A stretch of DNA of 64,000 bases from Verrucomicrobium spinosum DSM 4136 = JCM 18804 (GTDB lineage Bacteria > Verrucomicrobiota > Verrucomicrobiia > Verrucomicrobiales > Verrucomicrobiaceae). The position numbers and the translations under genes were made by a program. Shown here piece by piece: positions 45,814 to 54,511 of the stretch (its first letter is position 1; the number at the start of each line of letters is the position of its first letter). The notes beneath the pieces are model-generated. The model had not been told where the DNA came from. It saw only the letters and a list, made by a program, of their open reading frames with translations, and made no database searches. Where the stretch lies: positions 4,559,105-4,623,104 of the forward strand of contig NZ_ABIZ01000001.1 in NCBI RefSeq assembly GCF_000172155.1. Reading direction: 5' to 3'.

Positions 45814-46956
45814 TTAACTTGACAACTCCACTCCCTTCAACGCACCAGCGTTGGTGGATGAGACCATTCTGACCGCAAGCCTCTGTTCTGGACCACTCTT
45901 GTAGATCTCCCACACACCGTGCGCCTTGGGATCGTAAAATTCGTGCTTACCATCATCCCGCCGGTAGATTCTGTCGAAAACATTTCCCGTATCTGTCCGC
46001 CTTTCAAGCTTTCCTCCACTGTAGTGCACTCGGCTTTGAGAGTTTACTGTCAACAAGGCAAGATCTGGCCGAACATTGACAACCTTCCTGTCCGGGTGCC
46101 TTTCTGCAAAAGCAGCCTCAATTTCTTTCACCGTCCCAACTCCACCTATTTGGTTTAAGCAATCCAAGATGAGCTTCCAGTTGGGCACATACCTCTCTTT
46201 CGAGCTCGCTTGGCTGTGCGGGACCTGGGTGTTGACCACCACCGCACAAGTCTCCTTTAGAGAAGCCACGGCCTCAGGCACTACATCAGCACTTTCTCCA
46301 CCCGCGGGAGAAACATTCACGCAAAGAAATCGGAAATTGCCATACCGCTCAGAGTGAAGGTTCGAGTACCATTTCCACGACAACGGGTAGCCGCCGCTGA
46401 TTGTGATAGGGGCTTCCCTACCGACAACGCTTCCAGTTCCAGCGTAGGATTGCCACTGCAATTTTCCGGTTAGAACGCGCCCATCATAAAGCCTGAACTC
46501 GCGATCGATGGTTACCCTGGAGTTCACGTCGTTCCAGTACGTCTCGTCGTTGGTCAGGATGATTGCAAAGCCCTCACTACCAGGAGTCCGCTTCGTAAAC
46601 TCTTCAATTCTCGACACGTCCTTAAGAAAGTCATAGGAGCCTTGGTCGGAAGCACCCTGCCGCTTAAGGGTGTATCCCTCTCCGTTGTGAACCGCACACA
46701 ATGGTGCAGTCTTGTACTTCAGTTCAATGAAAATGGGCTTGCCAGCCATATAGACGATCATGTCAACGAATGCTCTGGCCTCCTTGAAAGACTCAGGAAT
46801 TTCAAGCCGCACCTCGATTTCTGGATATAACGTCTTCAACTCCCACGCTAGAGCGTGCTGAAAGTCAGCCTCCGAATGAAGAATCGGTCGCCGCACTGAC
46901 AGACGCTCCAATACATTCACGATATCAATTTCCATCGCCATTTTGGTGATTATCAC
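45814..46956 (-). CDS. PD-(D/E)XK-type nuclease with C-terminal DUF7669-like domain
   Basis: 380 residues, soluble. N-terminal half: ILHSEADFQHALAWEL (helix with Glu), then FVDMIVYMAGKPIFIELKYK, which fits the Asp and Glu-x-Lys of the PD-(D/E)XK fold. The C-terminal half (NWKLILDCLNQIGGVGTVKE, YSGGKLERRTDTGNVFDRIY) resembles the winged-helix-like domain often fused to restriction-type nucleases. No methyltransferase is nearby, so it is not a classical restriction-modification pair. It runs toward the ApeA-like gene (convergent, 42 bases). In-frame ATGs at 46941 and 46935 are alternative starts. Confidence 0.68.
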   Translation of the reverse strand: MIITKMAMEIDIVNVLERLSVRRPILHSEADFQHALAWELKTLYPEIEVRLEIPESFKEARAFVDMIVYMAGKPIFIELKYKTAPLCAVHNGEGYTLKRQGASDQGSYDFLKDVSRIEEFTKRTPGSEGFAIILTNDETYWNDVNSRVTIDREFRLYDGRVLTGKLQWQSYAGTGSVVGREAPITISGGYPLSWKWYSNLHSERYGNFRFLCVNVSPAGGESADVVPEAVASLKETCAVVVNTQVPHSQASSKERYVPNWKLILDCLNQIGGVGTVKEIEAAFAERHPDRKVVNVRPDLALLTVNSQSRVHYSGGKLERRTDTGNVFDRIYRRDDGKHEFYDPKAHGVWEIYKSGPEQRLAVRMVSSTNAGALKGVELSS

Positions 46957-46983
46957 AAATTCTTACAGCCCCTAACGACAATC

Positions 46984-47958
46984 TCAATCAAACCTATCCA
47001 GGTCCAAAGCCTCCACCGGCTCGAATCCCGTCCTCTTGGAGAAGTTCATGGTATGCACAAAGCTTTTCGCCGCCTCAGAGAAGTCCACATGGCGAAAGTC
47101 GATGTGATTCAAAGAATCTCGATGGATAGCGAACGATCCCAGGCACATTCGCTCATACCTGCCGTTAGCTGGGTTCACCAAGACACAGTGAGCTGACGTA
47201 ACCAGAAAGCGCACTGGCAGAAGACTGAAGATCTCCCTGGCACCACGAAACATGCAGCCACAGACGTAGTCCTGGTAGATCTCCCATTTCCTCGTCACTG
47301 GCATGGCCTTCTTCGTGAGTTTCCCAGTAGAGGTCAGCAGCTTTATCTCGTCGGGGACCACCTGCTCCCCTTTTACATCCACCTCCACACCCCCTCGATA
47401 CTGGTCAGCGAACCAGAATCTGAAACCACTAGCGATGTTTTTCAGGCTGGCGAAGGGACCGATCTCCTTCAGAACCTCTTCGTAGACCACCAGATCGCCG
47501 GCATTTACTCTTTCAGCCAGCTCTTTCCTCTCCCTCCATGCATTCCACTCCTGAGTATAGCGCCCGTGTGCTTCTGTGTAGTCCCTGTAGTCGGCAGCAC
47601 GAGCTTCTTCAACGGCCTGAGCCAGTTGCTGCTTCTTCTGGTGAGGCGAACCGAAGGTCTTTTCGATGAAAGAGGGCACGTAGGACGTGAACTCTCTCGT
47701 GGCAAAAGTCTCACGAGCATCCTGGAGCTCGGGCGCCATGGGTTCAGGCCTGCTTAGCTCTTGCACCCAATTGATGGACTCTCCGCAGTCTCTACCGACC
47801 CCCGTGAGGAACTCGATCAGATCATTGTAGTCTTCAACCTCGGCGGCAGCTTGGCCCAGATCGGCACGTTTCCTCGCAAGCTTCTGTTCATAGGCTGCCT
47901 GGCGCACACCCCTGTTGTGAGCGACGGTCAGCGATCGAATGATTCCGTTGATGGTCAT
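46984..47958 (-). CDS. Unknown protein coupled to the DUF4420 nuclease
   Basis: 324 residues. The N-terminal part is helical and likely coiled coil (AAYEQKLARKRADLGQAAAE, KKQQLAQAVEEARAADYRDY). The C-terminal part is mixed and contains KNIASGFRFWFADQYRGGVE and YVCGCMFRGAREIFSLLP. No membrane segment or catalytic motif is clear. The start lies one base past the stop of the upstream PD-(D/E)XK gene, so the two are translated together. I do not recognise the family. Given the partner, a role as a sensor or specificity subunit of a defence nuclease is possible. Confidence 0.7.
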   Translation of the reverse strand: MTINGIIRSLTVAHNRGVRQAAYEQKLARKRADLGQAAAEVEDYNDLIEFLTGVGRDCGESINWVQELSRPEPMAPELQDARETFATREFTSYVPSFIEKTFGSPHQKKQQLAQAVEEARAADYRDYTEAHGRYTQEWNAWRERKELAERVNAGDLVVYEEVLKEIGPFASLKNIASGFRFWFADQYRGGVEVDVKGEQVVPDEIKLLTSTGKLTKKAMPVTRKWEIYQDYVCGCMFRGAREIFSLLPVRFLVTSAHCVLVNPANGRYERMCLGSFAIHRDSLNHIDFRHVDFSEAAKSFVHTMNFSKRTGFEPVEALDLDRFD

Positions 47959-47959
47959 G

Positions 47960-49108
47960 CTACAGCGCGTTTTCTATTCCACTCCAGAACTCATCTTCCC
48001 CAATTTCAAATGCCGATATGCTGCCTTTCAGAATCGAATACGATAGCTCCTCGATACCCTCCGGAAGCCGGAGCTTTTCCGATGTCAACCTCGGAAATTC
48101 TCTTACCCTGTTAAGAACACCGCCAGAAACGGCATAATATGTCCAATCTCCCATAACCCTGAATTGGGTTTTTGCTTGGGGCTGCAAGCTCCGAGCATCG
48201 GATCTAATGCCAAGCATTCGCAACCTGTCTTCGTATTCTGCTGTAGCATGGCGTTCGCTCTTCATATCCTCCTTAATCTCCTCTATAAGGTCACAGAGCC
48301 TGACAATCTTCTCGCCCGCACTCTGCTCTAGCGAATCACCTTCGTCCAGCTCGGGAAAACCGCGGAATGCCAAGAAGAGAACTCCTCCTGCAAAATCCAG
48401 CTGTTGAAGACTCGATATGCGGATCTTTGTTGGATTTTTCGCGGCACTCGACTTCACTTCAACACGTACCTGCCCGAAATCGAAGTCTTGGGCAGCGCCC
48501 AACGGCCCCTTCCACACTCTCATCAATGCTGCCCATGATGTTCCAAGAGACCTCTTGCGACACTCCTTCATGAACTTCAGCTCCGCAACTAGCCCAACGG
48601 CAGCCGCTCTGGACAACGGTTCTGCATCTATCCCTGCACAGAATTTGAGGTTCCCATACAGTCGTTGCCATTCAACAACCGCAAGCTCCACACTAGCGTC
48701 GGTCATTTCGATCGCCCTTCCGACAATGCGAATAAAAACGGTCCAATCGCTCTTATCACTTTGTCTAATAACAAGACACCGTTTCACGGTTACGCTCGCC
48801 GTGTCAAACTCGTCTTGAATGAACATGGACAAGAGCCCATTTTTCCTAGTTCGCCTCCAGACTGACCGATCTACACCTCCCTTGATCACACAATAGCAAG
48901 TGAATGTCTGCAATTTGTGGTTGAATCCGCAGTGAAGGATGCAACTTCGGCTCCGCACCTGTGACAACTCCGTATAGTCCTGAGGATTTACCGGCCTCTT
49001 GGTGGCGATCTGCTTCTCCCGTATTTGCTCCAACCGCCGTTCAACCTCTTCACGCGTGACAGGTTGCGTCTCCCCCACTTTGTCAAAAGCAGTTTTCATC
49101 TCAATCAT
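47960..49108 (-). CDS. PD-(D/E)XK motif protein, DUF4420 type
   Basis: 382 residues. The core GLVAELKFMKECRKRSLGTS, WKGPLGAAQDFDFGQVRVEV (continuing with KSS) and ISSLQQLDFAGGVLFL is characteristic of DUF4420, whose D-(x)n-E-x-K residues form a nuclease site. Related proteins occur in defence loci with Z1 or ATPase partners; here neither is seen. Upstream ATG at 49162 would overlap the broken EEP gene, so ATG 49108 (MIEMKTAFDKVGE), four bases after that gene's stop, is preferred. The following unknown gene starts one base after the stop. Confidence 0.78.
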   Translation of the reverse strand: MIEMKTAFDKVGETQPVTREEVERRLEQIREKQIATKRPVNPQDYTELSQVRSRSCILHCGFNHKLQTFTCYCVIKGGVDRSVWRRTRKNGLLSMFIQDEFDTASVTVKRCLVIRQSDKSDWTVFIRIVGRAIEMTDASVELAVVEWQRLYGNLKFCAGIDAEPLSRAAAVGLVAELKFMKECRKRSLGTSWAALMRVWKGPLGAAQDFDFGQVRVEVKSSAAKNPTKIRISSLQQLDFAGGVLFLAFRGFPELDEGDSLEQSAGEKIVRLCDLIEEIKEDMKSERHATAEYEDRLRMLGIRSDARSLQPQAKTQFRVMGDWTYYAVSGGVLNRVREFPRLTSEKLRLPEGIEELSYSILKGSISAFEIGEDEFWSGIENAL

Positions 49109-49112
49109 TGAT

Positions 49113-50183
49113 CTATCTCTGTTGGTGCATGGGAAGCACCACAACCACCGGAAAATGATCACTCCCAGGTGTGTCTTTCAAAACTGAAGTGACGGGTCTT
49201 CCAAGATCTCGGGTGTAGATGTGATCGAAGCAGGCGTCTGGGTATCGACCGCCCCCAGGAATGGTGATCCTGTCCTTCAGCGGCACCCCTTCGAATGTCC
49301 AGAAGAACCCCTGTTCTGTCAGCGGGCACTAATATCCGGCCACCGATGGGCACATTGAGTGTACCACCCAATTTGGCGCAAGTGAACATTACCCTTTTAA
49401 ACCCATCTCACAACTCGTTGACAGAGAAGTGTTTAAAAGGGTAATGTTCAAATGGCCAGCGCGAGTTATGTAGATTTGCCTGGCCGGTCTATTCCGCCCA
49501 TCGGTGGCCGGTTTTGAAGTGCCCGGTGACACCTGTTCTTCCAACTTCAACAAAGTGCGGTCCCCCGCCAAGTTGACCTGCTCCTTTGAAGTGTTGAAGT
49601 CGCCGACTACCACAATCGGTTCACCCGCTTTGCATTGGTCTTTAATGTGCCCTAGAAGCTGCTCTACGGCGTCTTCCCTCTTGGATGTGTTCTTGATCGG
49701 ATCCCCCAGGTTGCTCTTCAGATGGAGCCCGTAGACGTGAAGAGGACGACCTTCCACGATCAGCTTCGCATACGCATATCCTCGCGGCGCGTTGGCCCAT
49801 CCTCTCTTCCAAGATTCAGCCCACGCACCATCAGCAGCAAATCGGGACATGATCGCAATTTGTTGAAGACCGACTGCACCACCCACCTCGTCTTTGAACC
49901 GGCTCACGACATGAACTTGGAAACCTGGCATTAGCTTTGCCAACTTCTCAGCCGAGTCTTGATCCCGAACCTCCTGCAGAACCAGAACATCGGCTCGAAA
50001 CTGTGGCATGACGGCCGCAACCTCTAGAAAGTGCCGATCCTTCTCATCTTGGGTAGCGTTGGGCCTCTCACCAGGAAACCACTTCAGATTCCAAGTGACC
50101 AGCCTGACCACCTCTGAGGCATAGCCAGGTGTGGAAATGGCCACAAGCAGCCCGAGGAAGATCAACCGCCACATATTTTGCAT
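49113..50183 (-). pseudogene. Secreted endonuclease/exonuclease/phosphatase protein, broken by an insertion
   Basis: The N-terminal part (signal MWRLIFLGLLVAISTPGYA; LVTWNLKWFPG, VLVLQEVRDQ, HVYGLHLKSN, VVVGDFNTSKE) is an EEP nuclease. The frame then runs into a 215-bp element (49317-49531) and stops. The rest of the domain continues after the element in another frame: GFFWTFEGVPLKDR, RYPDACFDHIYTRDLG and GSDHFPVVVVL, up to TAG at 49115-49113. Removing the element and one copy of the 7-bp duplication joins KLEEQ to GFFWTFEG in frame. The intact protein would have about 285 residues and lie in the periplasm. Confidence 0.85.
49317..49531. mobile_element. 215-bp non-autonomous element (MITE-like) with 35-bp terminal inverted repeats
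   Basis: The outer ends 49317-49351 and 49496-49531 are inverted copies beginning TGTCA and CGGGCACT and ending CCGGCCACCGATGGGC, with only a few mismatches and one indel. The element is flanked by the direct repeat CCTGTTC at 49310-49316 and 49532-49538 (7 bp). In the middle a perfect 19-bp inverted repeat (49384-49402 and 49431-49449) forms a hairpin. No coding capacity. It interrupts the EEP nuclease gene. The TGTCA ends recall IS21-like elements, but that link is inferred. Confidence 0.85.
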
Positions 50184-50656
50184 GCAATACCGGCCGTTGG
50201 TCCACAAGAGCTACCGCGCCCATAGTAGCGACAATTTGAGTTGTGGCGTTTCCCAGTAGAACTGATGGTCCATCTTGAGGTGGATTGAGTCTCCACAGGA
50301 GAAGTCCCTGTTTCGGAACTGGAAGACAGCCGTTGCATTCCAGATGCCGATGTCGTGGCACTCGAGGTCGACGTAGCGGTCCCAGAGAATTGCGATGCCG
50401 GGTTGTCGGCAATGACTGGTGCCGGTTTGGGGTATTTGAGATTGAACTCGATCCTGTCGGCTTCTGACAACAAAGCAGGTGAAATCGAAATCACCCCACT
50501 TCCGTGGATCACCTTCAGTTGGCCATTGGCATCCCAGTTGATCGCGACAGCAGGAAACACCCTTCCATCAACAAGGTGCAGATCCTTAGCACCCAGACAG
50601 GTGCAGAATGCCAGCAGCATGAGCGAACCGAGGAGTGTATTCATGGATTTCAACAT
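50162..50656 (-). CDS. Secreted protein with Cys-rich RHNSxCRYYG C-terminal domain
   Basis: 164 residues. A signal peptide (MNTLLGSLMLLAFCTCLGA) is followed by a small beta domain (LHLVDGRVFPAVAINWDANG), a Ser/Thr linker, and a C-terminal domain of about 38 residues: RWTISSTGKRHNSNCRYYG, then GPTAGIACKICGG. The pattern of three Cys and one His suggests zinc binding. The same domain ends the gene at 51406. The end overlaps the EEP gene start by about 20 bases. Similar C-terminal domains occur after nucleases and in small secreted proteins of related bacteria. No enzyme motif is present. Confidence 0.75.
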   Translation of the reverse strand: MLKSMNTLLGSLMLLAFCTCLGAKDLHLVDGRVFPAVAINWDANGQLKVIHGSGVISISPALLSEADRIEFNLKYPKPAPVIADNPASQFSGTATSTSSATTSASGMQRLSSSSETGTSPVETQSTSRWTISSTGKRHNSNCRYYGRGSSCGPTAGIACKICGG

Positions 50657-50673
50657 TGAGGGTGACTCCTTGG

Positions 50674-51369
50674 TCAGAAAGAAAGTGAGGGCGGCACCAA
50701 AGCAATACTCAGCCGACGGTAAAACTGGGTTGGCGCCTCAGTCTTGCAACGCAGTCTGCCGAACTGCTTTTCACCCACCATCCCCGCCTCCGATTGAAGC
50801 CATGCCCTTGCCTCCTGCACTTCGGGCATGTCAGCACTAATGCCCACAACATGCTGGTAGAAATTCTTGGCAAGCTCGTCGATCTTTCCCGGAGCTGACA
50901 TGACGAGTTCCGCATCTATGCGCTGAACCTTCTGTTGGGACGATGATCTAAAGGTCACGCTGTACTCGCGGTCTGCCTGAGTGCTGCGAGCCATCCAATA
51001 GTTGCCCCCGCCCTCCGCAACCGCAATCGAACGAACAAACCCCCTCTTTTCCAGTTCCAGCGTGCTGTAAACTTTGCTGACGTCGGGCCCCACATCTGCT
51101 TGCTCCGTCACAGGGAAAGTTGGAGGACGGAGAGGATCTAGCCCTGTCGGCTCAACTCTTTGTACTGCTGGTTCATGTCGCGGCAAAAACGCACCCGCCG
51201 ATGATGCTACCGACGGATTTGACTGCGTCTTCTCTGGGGCACACTTCCCCACCACAATCCCGATGAAGAGTAACAGGAGGACTGAACAGCCACCCGCCGA
51301 ACCCTTGCGCGAACGAGATCTACGCGTGAATCCAAAAATTCGAAATGGGTTCTGTGATCGTCTAGCCAC
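50674..51369 (-). CDS. Membrane-anchored hypothetical protein
   Basis: 231 residues. A basic N-terminus (FTRRSRSRKGSAGG) leads into one hydrophobic helix (CSVLLLLFIGIVVGKC), then a Pro/Ser-rich linker and a soluble domain (VSKVYSTLELEKRGFVRSIA, YSVTFRSSSQQKVQRIDAEL). The soluble part probably faces the periplasm. It lies between two proteins sharing the Cys-rich domain, all on the minus strand with gaps of 17 and 36 bases, so the three are probably one operon. Not recognised. Confidence 0.65.
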   Translation of the reverse strand: MARRSQNPFRIFGFTRRSRSRKGSAGGCSVLLLLFIGIVVGKCAPEKTQSNPSVASSAGAFLPRHEPAVQRVEPTGLDPLRPPTFPVTEQADVGPDVSKVYSTLELEKRGFVRSIAVAEGGGNYWMARSTQADREYSVTFRSSSQQKVQRIDAELVMSAPGKIDELAKNFYQHVVGISADMPEVQEARAWLQSEAGMVGEKQFGRLRCKTEAPTQFYRRLSIALVPPSLSF

Positions 51370-51405
51370 GTGACATTCAATGAGCTTCCAACTCCCTTAT
51401 CGACC

Positions 51406-51960
51406 TCAGCCACCGCAGATTTTACATGCAACGCCGTCACCTGGACCACATGAACGGCCTGATCCATAGTAGCGGCATCCCGAGTTGTGACGTTTCCCTG
51501 TAGAGCTGATGGTCCATCTCGATGCAGCTGGTGCCTCTGATGAAGAAGCTCCTGAGCCGGATCCGGGCGACAGGCTCCGTATTCCCGTTGCCGGCGAAGG
51601 GGTGTACGCAGGGGTCCTAGCAGGAGTGGAGACAGCAAGAGCACCTCTGCGAAGCTGTTCGTTCTCCTGCTGCAACTGGCTCACCTTGGCCTCCAGTTCC
51701 ACTATCCGCTGAAGAAGGGCCGCCGAATCAGGTTTACTGGTCTCTGAGAGCTTCGCCCTGGTATCTGCGGTTAGCTTTTGCAGATCCAGCCGGAGAACCC
51801 CAAAATCGCTCATCACGGTCACTTCAGAGGCCGTCACCGACATCACCCTTCCCTTGATCTTGCTTCCGTCGTTGAGGAGCAGATCCATAGTCTCCTGGCC
51901 AGCGAACCCCGGAAATGCCAGGAGAACTAAGACCAAGAGGTGGAACAGGTAGGGTTTCAT
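51406..51960 (-). CDS. Secreted coiled-coil protein with Cys-rich RHNSxCRYYG C-terminal domain
   Basis: 184 residues. Signal peptide (MKPYLFHLLVLVLLAFPGFA), a small beta domain similar to the start of the 50162 gene (LLLNDGSKIKGRVMSVTASE), a coiled coil (ALLQRIVELEAKVSQLQQEN), a Ser/Pro linker and the C-terminal domain RWTISSTGKRHNSGCRYYG with GPGDGVACKICGG. The last 37 residues are nearly identical to those of the 50162 protein, showing duplication or gene conversion. Function unknown; probably periplasmic or surface-attached. Confidence 0.78.
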   Translation of the reverse strand: MKPYLFHLLVLVLLAFPGFAGQETMDLLLNDGSKIKGRVMSVTASEVTVMSDFGVLRLDLQKLTADTRAKLSETSKPDSAALLQRIVELEAKVSQLQQENEQLRRGALAVSTPARTPAYTPSPATGIRSLSPGSGSGASSSEAPAASRWTISSTGKRHNSGCRYYGSGRSCGPGDGVACKICGG

Positions 51961-52038
51961 TGCAGAATTCAGTTTGAACCCTGCATTTTGGCATGTGGCA
52001 CCCTAGAAACAAGTGCCTATTTTTTCCAAATACTCATT

Positions 52039-52359
52039 ATGCCACCCTCAACTCTCCACCCTTTCCATCTCCAAAGTTGCGGAATTGGAACCTCGGCAGC
52101 CCCCTACAGAGGATCGGCACGGTTTGGACACTCCTCTTTTCTATTGATTGCTCTCCTGCTCCTTTCGGCTTTGCCCGGAGCAACAGCAGCTTCAGAGGAA
52201 CTCGGCATGACAGATCGCGCAAGAACTGAAACAGCACCGGCGCTTGAGCTCAACAAACTCATCACCTCTCATCCCACGGACAAACTTTTCATAGTTGCCG
52301 CCATGTCTCAATTAAACTCGAACGTCGCCGAACGGTACAAATGTTTTTACAACGCATAA
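52039..52359 (+). CDS. Possible small exported protein
   Basis: 106 residues from ATG 52039. A hydrophobic stretch (SSFLLIALLLLSALPGATA) with a plausible signal cleavage site sits at residues 32-51. The rest shows no family. It lies alone on the plus strand in a gene-poor stretch of 820 bases and may be a decayed or spurious frame. Confidence 0.3.
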   Translation: MPPSTLHPFHLQSCGIGTSAAPYRGSARFGHSSFLLIALLLLSALPGATAASEELGMTDRARTETAPALELNKLITSHPTDKLFIVAAMSQLNSNVAERYKCFYNA

Positions 52360-52783
52360 CTCAAGATGCTTGTCCTGATACAGAGAACGAGCATGAAAAC
52401 AATGCACGATGTTTTTGTATGGAGAATTTGGCGCAACATTCTCCCCAAACAGTTCGCCACCCACTTGCCCTATGGCGATTCCTCAATCAAAACCACGCCA
52501 TCCCCATTTAAGAACGCCGTTCAAGCCTTCGACAAAGCTTACCCCAACCCTTCAGGTCTTCTGAAGTGGCCCTAGGCGGCAATCCAACTTGTTCATCACG
52601 GGCTGCACACGCCCCAACCCGTCCTGTTTCAAAACCAATGACGTCGTCCTCGTAGGCGTCATATCTTTTGAAACCTCGACGTCAATGATGCCAACGAGAT
52701 CATAATGCTCTGGGCATCACGCTTACGCGAAACCCGATAGTTGCAGGATTGCGTCGAAATTTGCAGAGAGTGCTGGTTAGAAC
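52360..52783. other. Gene-free region of 424 bases
   Basis: A 69-codon plus-strand frame (52366-52575) is open but has no supporting features. No site of note was seen. Confidence 0.4.
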
Positions 52784-53464
52784 TCACTCAGGAAACACCA
52801 CACCATCGACCATTGAATAGATGTTGTACGAAAGTTGCGACACACCATTGTCAGTTGACACCCACGACTTAATCAACCAACCTCTGATTTTTGAGTTCTG
52901 TATATCGGCGATTTCTAGAATCTCCCCAACATCATAATTACCAGGCTTTAGTTCCATCTTAACTGTGCCGGTTGGATCAAAGCTAGACAATCCTGCGAAA
53001 ATTTTGCATTCTGTTTGCCTCGACATTTCCAGCATGAGTTCAGATAACGCATACGATTTTGACACTTTGACGTGAACTTTCGATGCCATTAGCAAATCGT
53101 CACATCGCGATCCTTTTCGCACAATCCAAACTCGATTTTTACGCAACAGGGCCACCAATCCTTTCTCGCCAAGTGAACTGTTGATTTTTTTTACCAATTC
53201 TTCATGACTGGCCCGTCCGCCTTCTAAGATTGACGCGAGCGCATGTTCGTCGATTAGCATTCCGTAATTCTTCCTAGAAGTTTCTTCAACATTTGGATAC
53301 TCCAAATGAATCACAAGAGGAACTCCCATTTTTCGCAGTGCACTTGCCAGCACATCCAAACCCACATCTGCGGCACCAACCTGCCACCTCAGGCTAAAGC
53401 AAATTGCAACAGCCAATGGCAGAATAAAAGCTGACAAACTACGATAGCTTCCAAGGTTAGACAT
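52784..53464 (-). CDS. Secreted hypothetical protein
   Basis: 226 residues. Signal-anchor region (SAFILPLAVAICFSLRWQV, cleavage near GAADV). The mature part has helices and strands with no catalytic motif: DVLASALRKMGVPLVIHLEY, LVKKINSSLGEKGLVALLRK, ILEIADIQNSKIRGWLIKSW. The layout is slightly similar to secretin N-domain or STN-like folds (short beta-alpha repeats), but this is not certain. Last gene of a minus-strand series that starts at the 62-residue peptide. Confidence 0.6.
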   Translation of the reverse strand: MSNLGSYRSLSAFILPLAVAICFSLRWQVGAADVGLDVLASALRKMGVPLVIHLEYPNVEETSRKNYGMLIDEHALASILEGGRASHEELVKKINSSLGEKGLVALLRKNRVWIVRKGSRCDDLLMASKVHVKVSKSYALSELMLEMSRQTECKIFAGLSSFDPTGTVKMELKPGNYDVGEILEIADIQNSKIRGWLIKSWVSTDNGVSQLSYNIYSMVDGVVFPE

Positions 53465-53487
53465 AGACTACAAGTAGTTTGAGTTGG

Positions 53488-54486
53488 CTATCCGTTACTC
53501 GCAGAGCAGTTTGCAGAGTCGAGGTCCCACGTCCCAGCTGTTTTCTTGACAACAAGGACCGCTGTGCGCTTTGGAGTATCGGTCGACAGTTCAAATTTGT
53601 TTCCGTTTCCATCATCAAGGGCATACGTGTGCTCTGTACTTGATAACGTTATGTGCCCGGTGGAACCATCTGGAGCAGCAGCAGCGACGACATCAATGGA
53701 CATCCGGCCAATGATGTCAATACAGATAAAGTCCCCCTTTGCCACCCCCCCAGAATTTACATCAGGATATACCTCCATTAGTTGCCACTTGGGAATGCTG
53801 CCCGTCTGAGATCCTTGCACTGTATAATCGGCAGAACCCGCTCGTTTCAGTATTATCGCACTTTGCGAAACTTTGGCGGTCTCGTGCAGCTTGAAGTTAT
53901 CCATGTCATCATCTGTTAAACATAAATTTTCCCCTTCTGTATCCCAGATGTTCATGGTAAACAACATTCCCTGCACAGGCGTACCGGTGCTAGGCCTAGT
54001 CCCATATTCATGATTAACAGGATTGATATCGTCTGATTTGTCGGGTTTTTGTATTTTGAACTCAACAACAAATGGATCTGAGTCCATCTCTTTAGATTCA
54101 CAACTGCGTTTCCACTTTTGACGCTTTACTACATTGGCTGCGAGTCGCCCATCAGTCGCACGTGACAAGTTCCCCTCCTCACCATCAAATTCCGATCCCT
54201 CCTGAAATACAAGTTCGGTTCCATCACCTTCTTGCACGTCCCAATGATAGTATTCTTCGCCGTCCTTCACCCAGTCGTCTCCTTCTGGAAGATGAGGAGC
54301 GCCACCCGTCGCCTTGAAATTGACCACCTGCCCCGTCGTGCCCTTCAAGACGACGCCGCGACCAGTATCACAAAAATAGTCTGGGGTAACAACATCCACA
54401 GAGGGTGCCGCACCATCATCTGCGACCACCACACTGGATAAAAGACCGCACAACATTAAAGCCATTATTGCAGGTGAACATCTCAT
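53488..54486 (-). CDS. Secreted hypothetical protein, Asp/Gly-rich
   Basis: 332 residues from ATG 54486 (MRCSPAIMALMLCGLLSSVV), a signal peptide ending near VVADDGAAP. The mature protein is acidic and beta-rich (HWDVQEGDGTELVFQEGSEF, VVEFKIQKPDKSDDINPVNH) and probably folds into Ig-like or other beta-sandwich domains. A longer start at 54543 would overlap the next gene upstream by 32 bases. It lies 26 bases after the YD/RHS-like gene, in the same direction, so the two may work together. Not recognised. Confidence 0.6.
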   Translation of the reverse strand: MRCSPAIMALMLCGLLSSVVVADDGAAPSVDVVTPDYFCDTGRGVVLKGTTGQVVNFKATGGAPHLPEGDDWVKDGEEYYHWDVQEGDGTELVFQEGSEFDGEEGNLSRATDGRLAANVVKRQKWKRSCESKEMDSDPFVVEFKIQKPDKSDDINPVNHEYGTRPSTGTPVQGMLFTMNIWDTEGENLCLTDDDMDNFKLHETAKVSQSAIILKRAGSADYTVQGSQTGSIPKWQLMEVYPDVNSGGVAKGDFICIDIIGRMSIDVVAAAAPDGSTGHITLSSTEHTYALDDGNGNKFELSTDTPKRTAVLVVKKTAGTWDLDSANCSASNG

Positions 54487-54511
54487 AAGTGGAAAAAGAT
54501 CTCTGGCAAAT

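Noticed and set aside
49801-49830. CAGCCCACGCAC, resembling the tRNA-Lys 3' end and so a possible right attachment site
   Set aside because: The match is only 12 bases and lies within conserved EEP nuclease codons, so chance is more likely.
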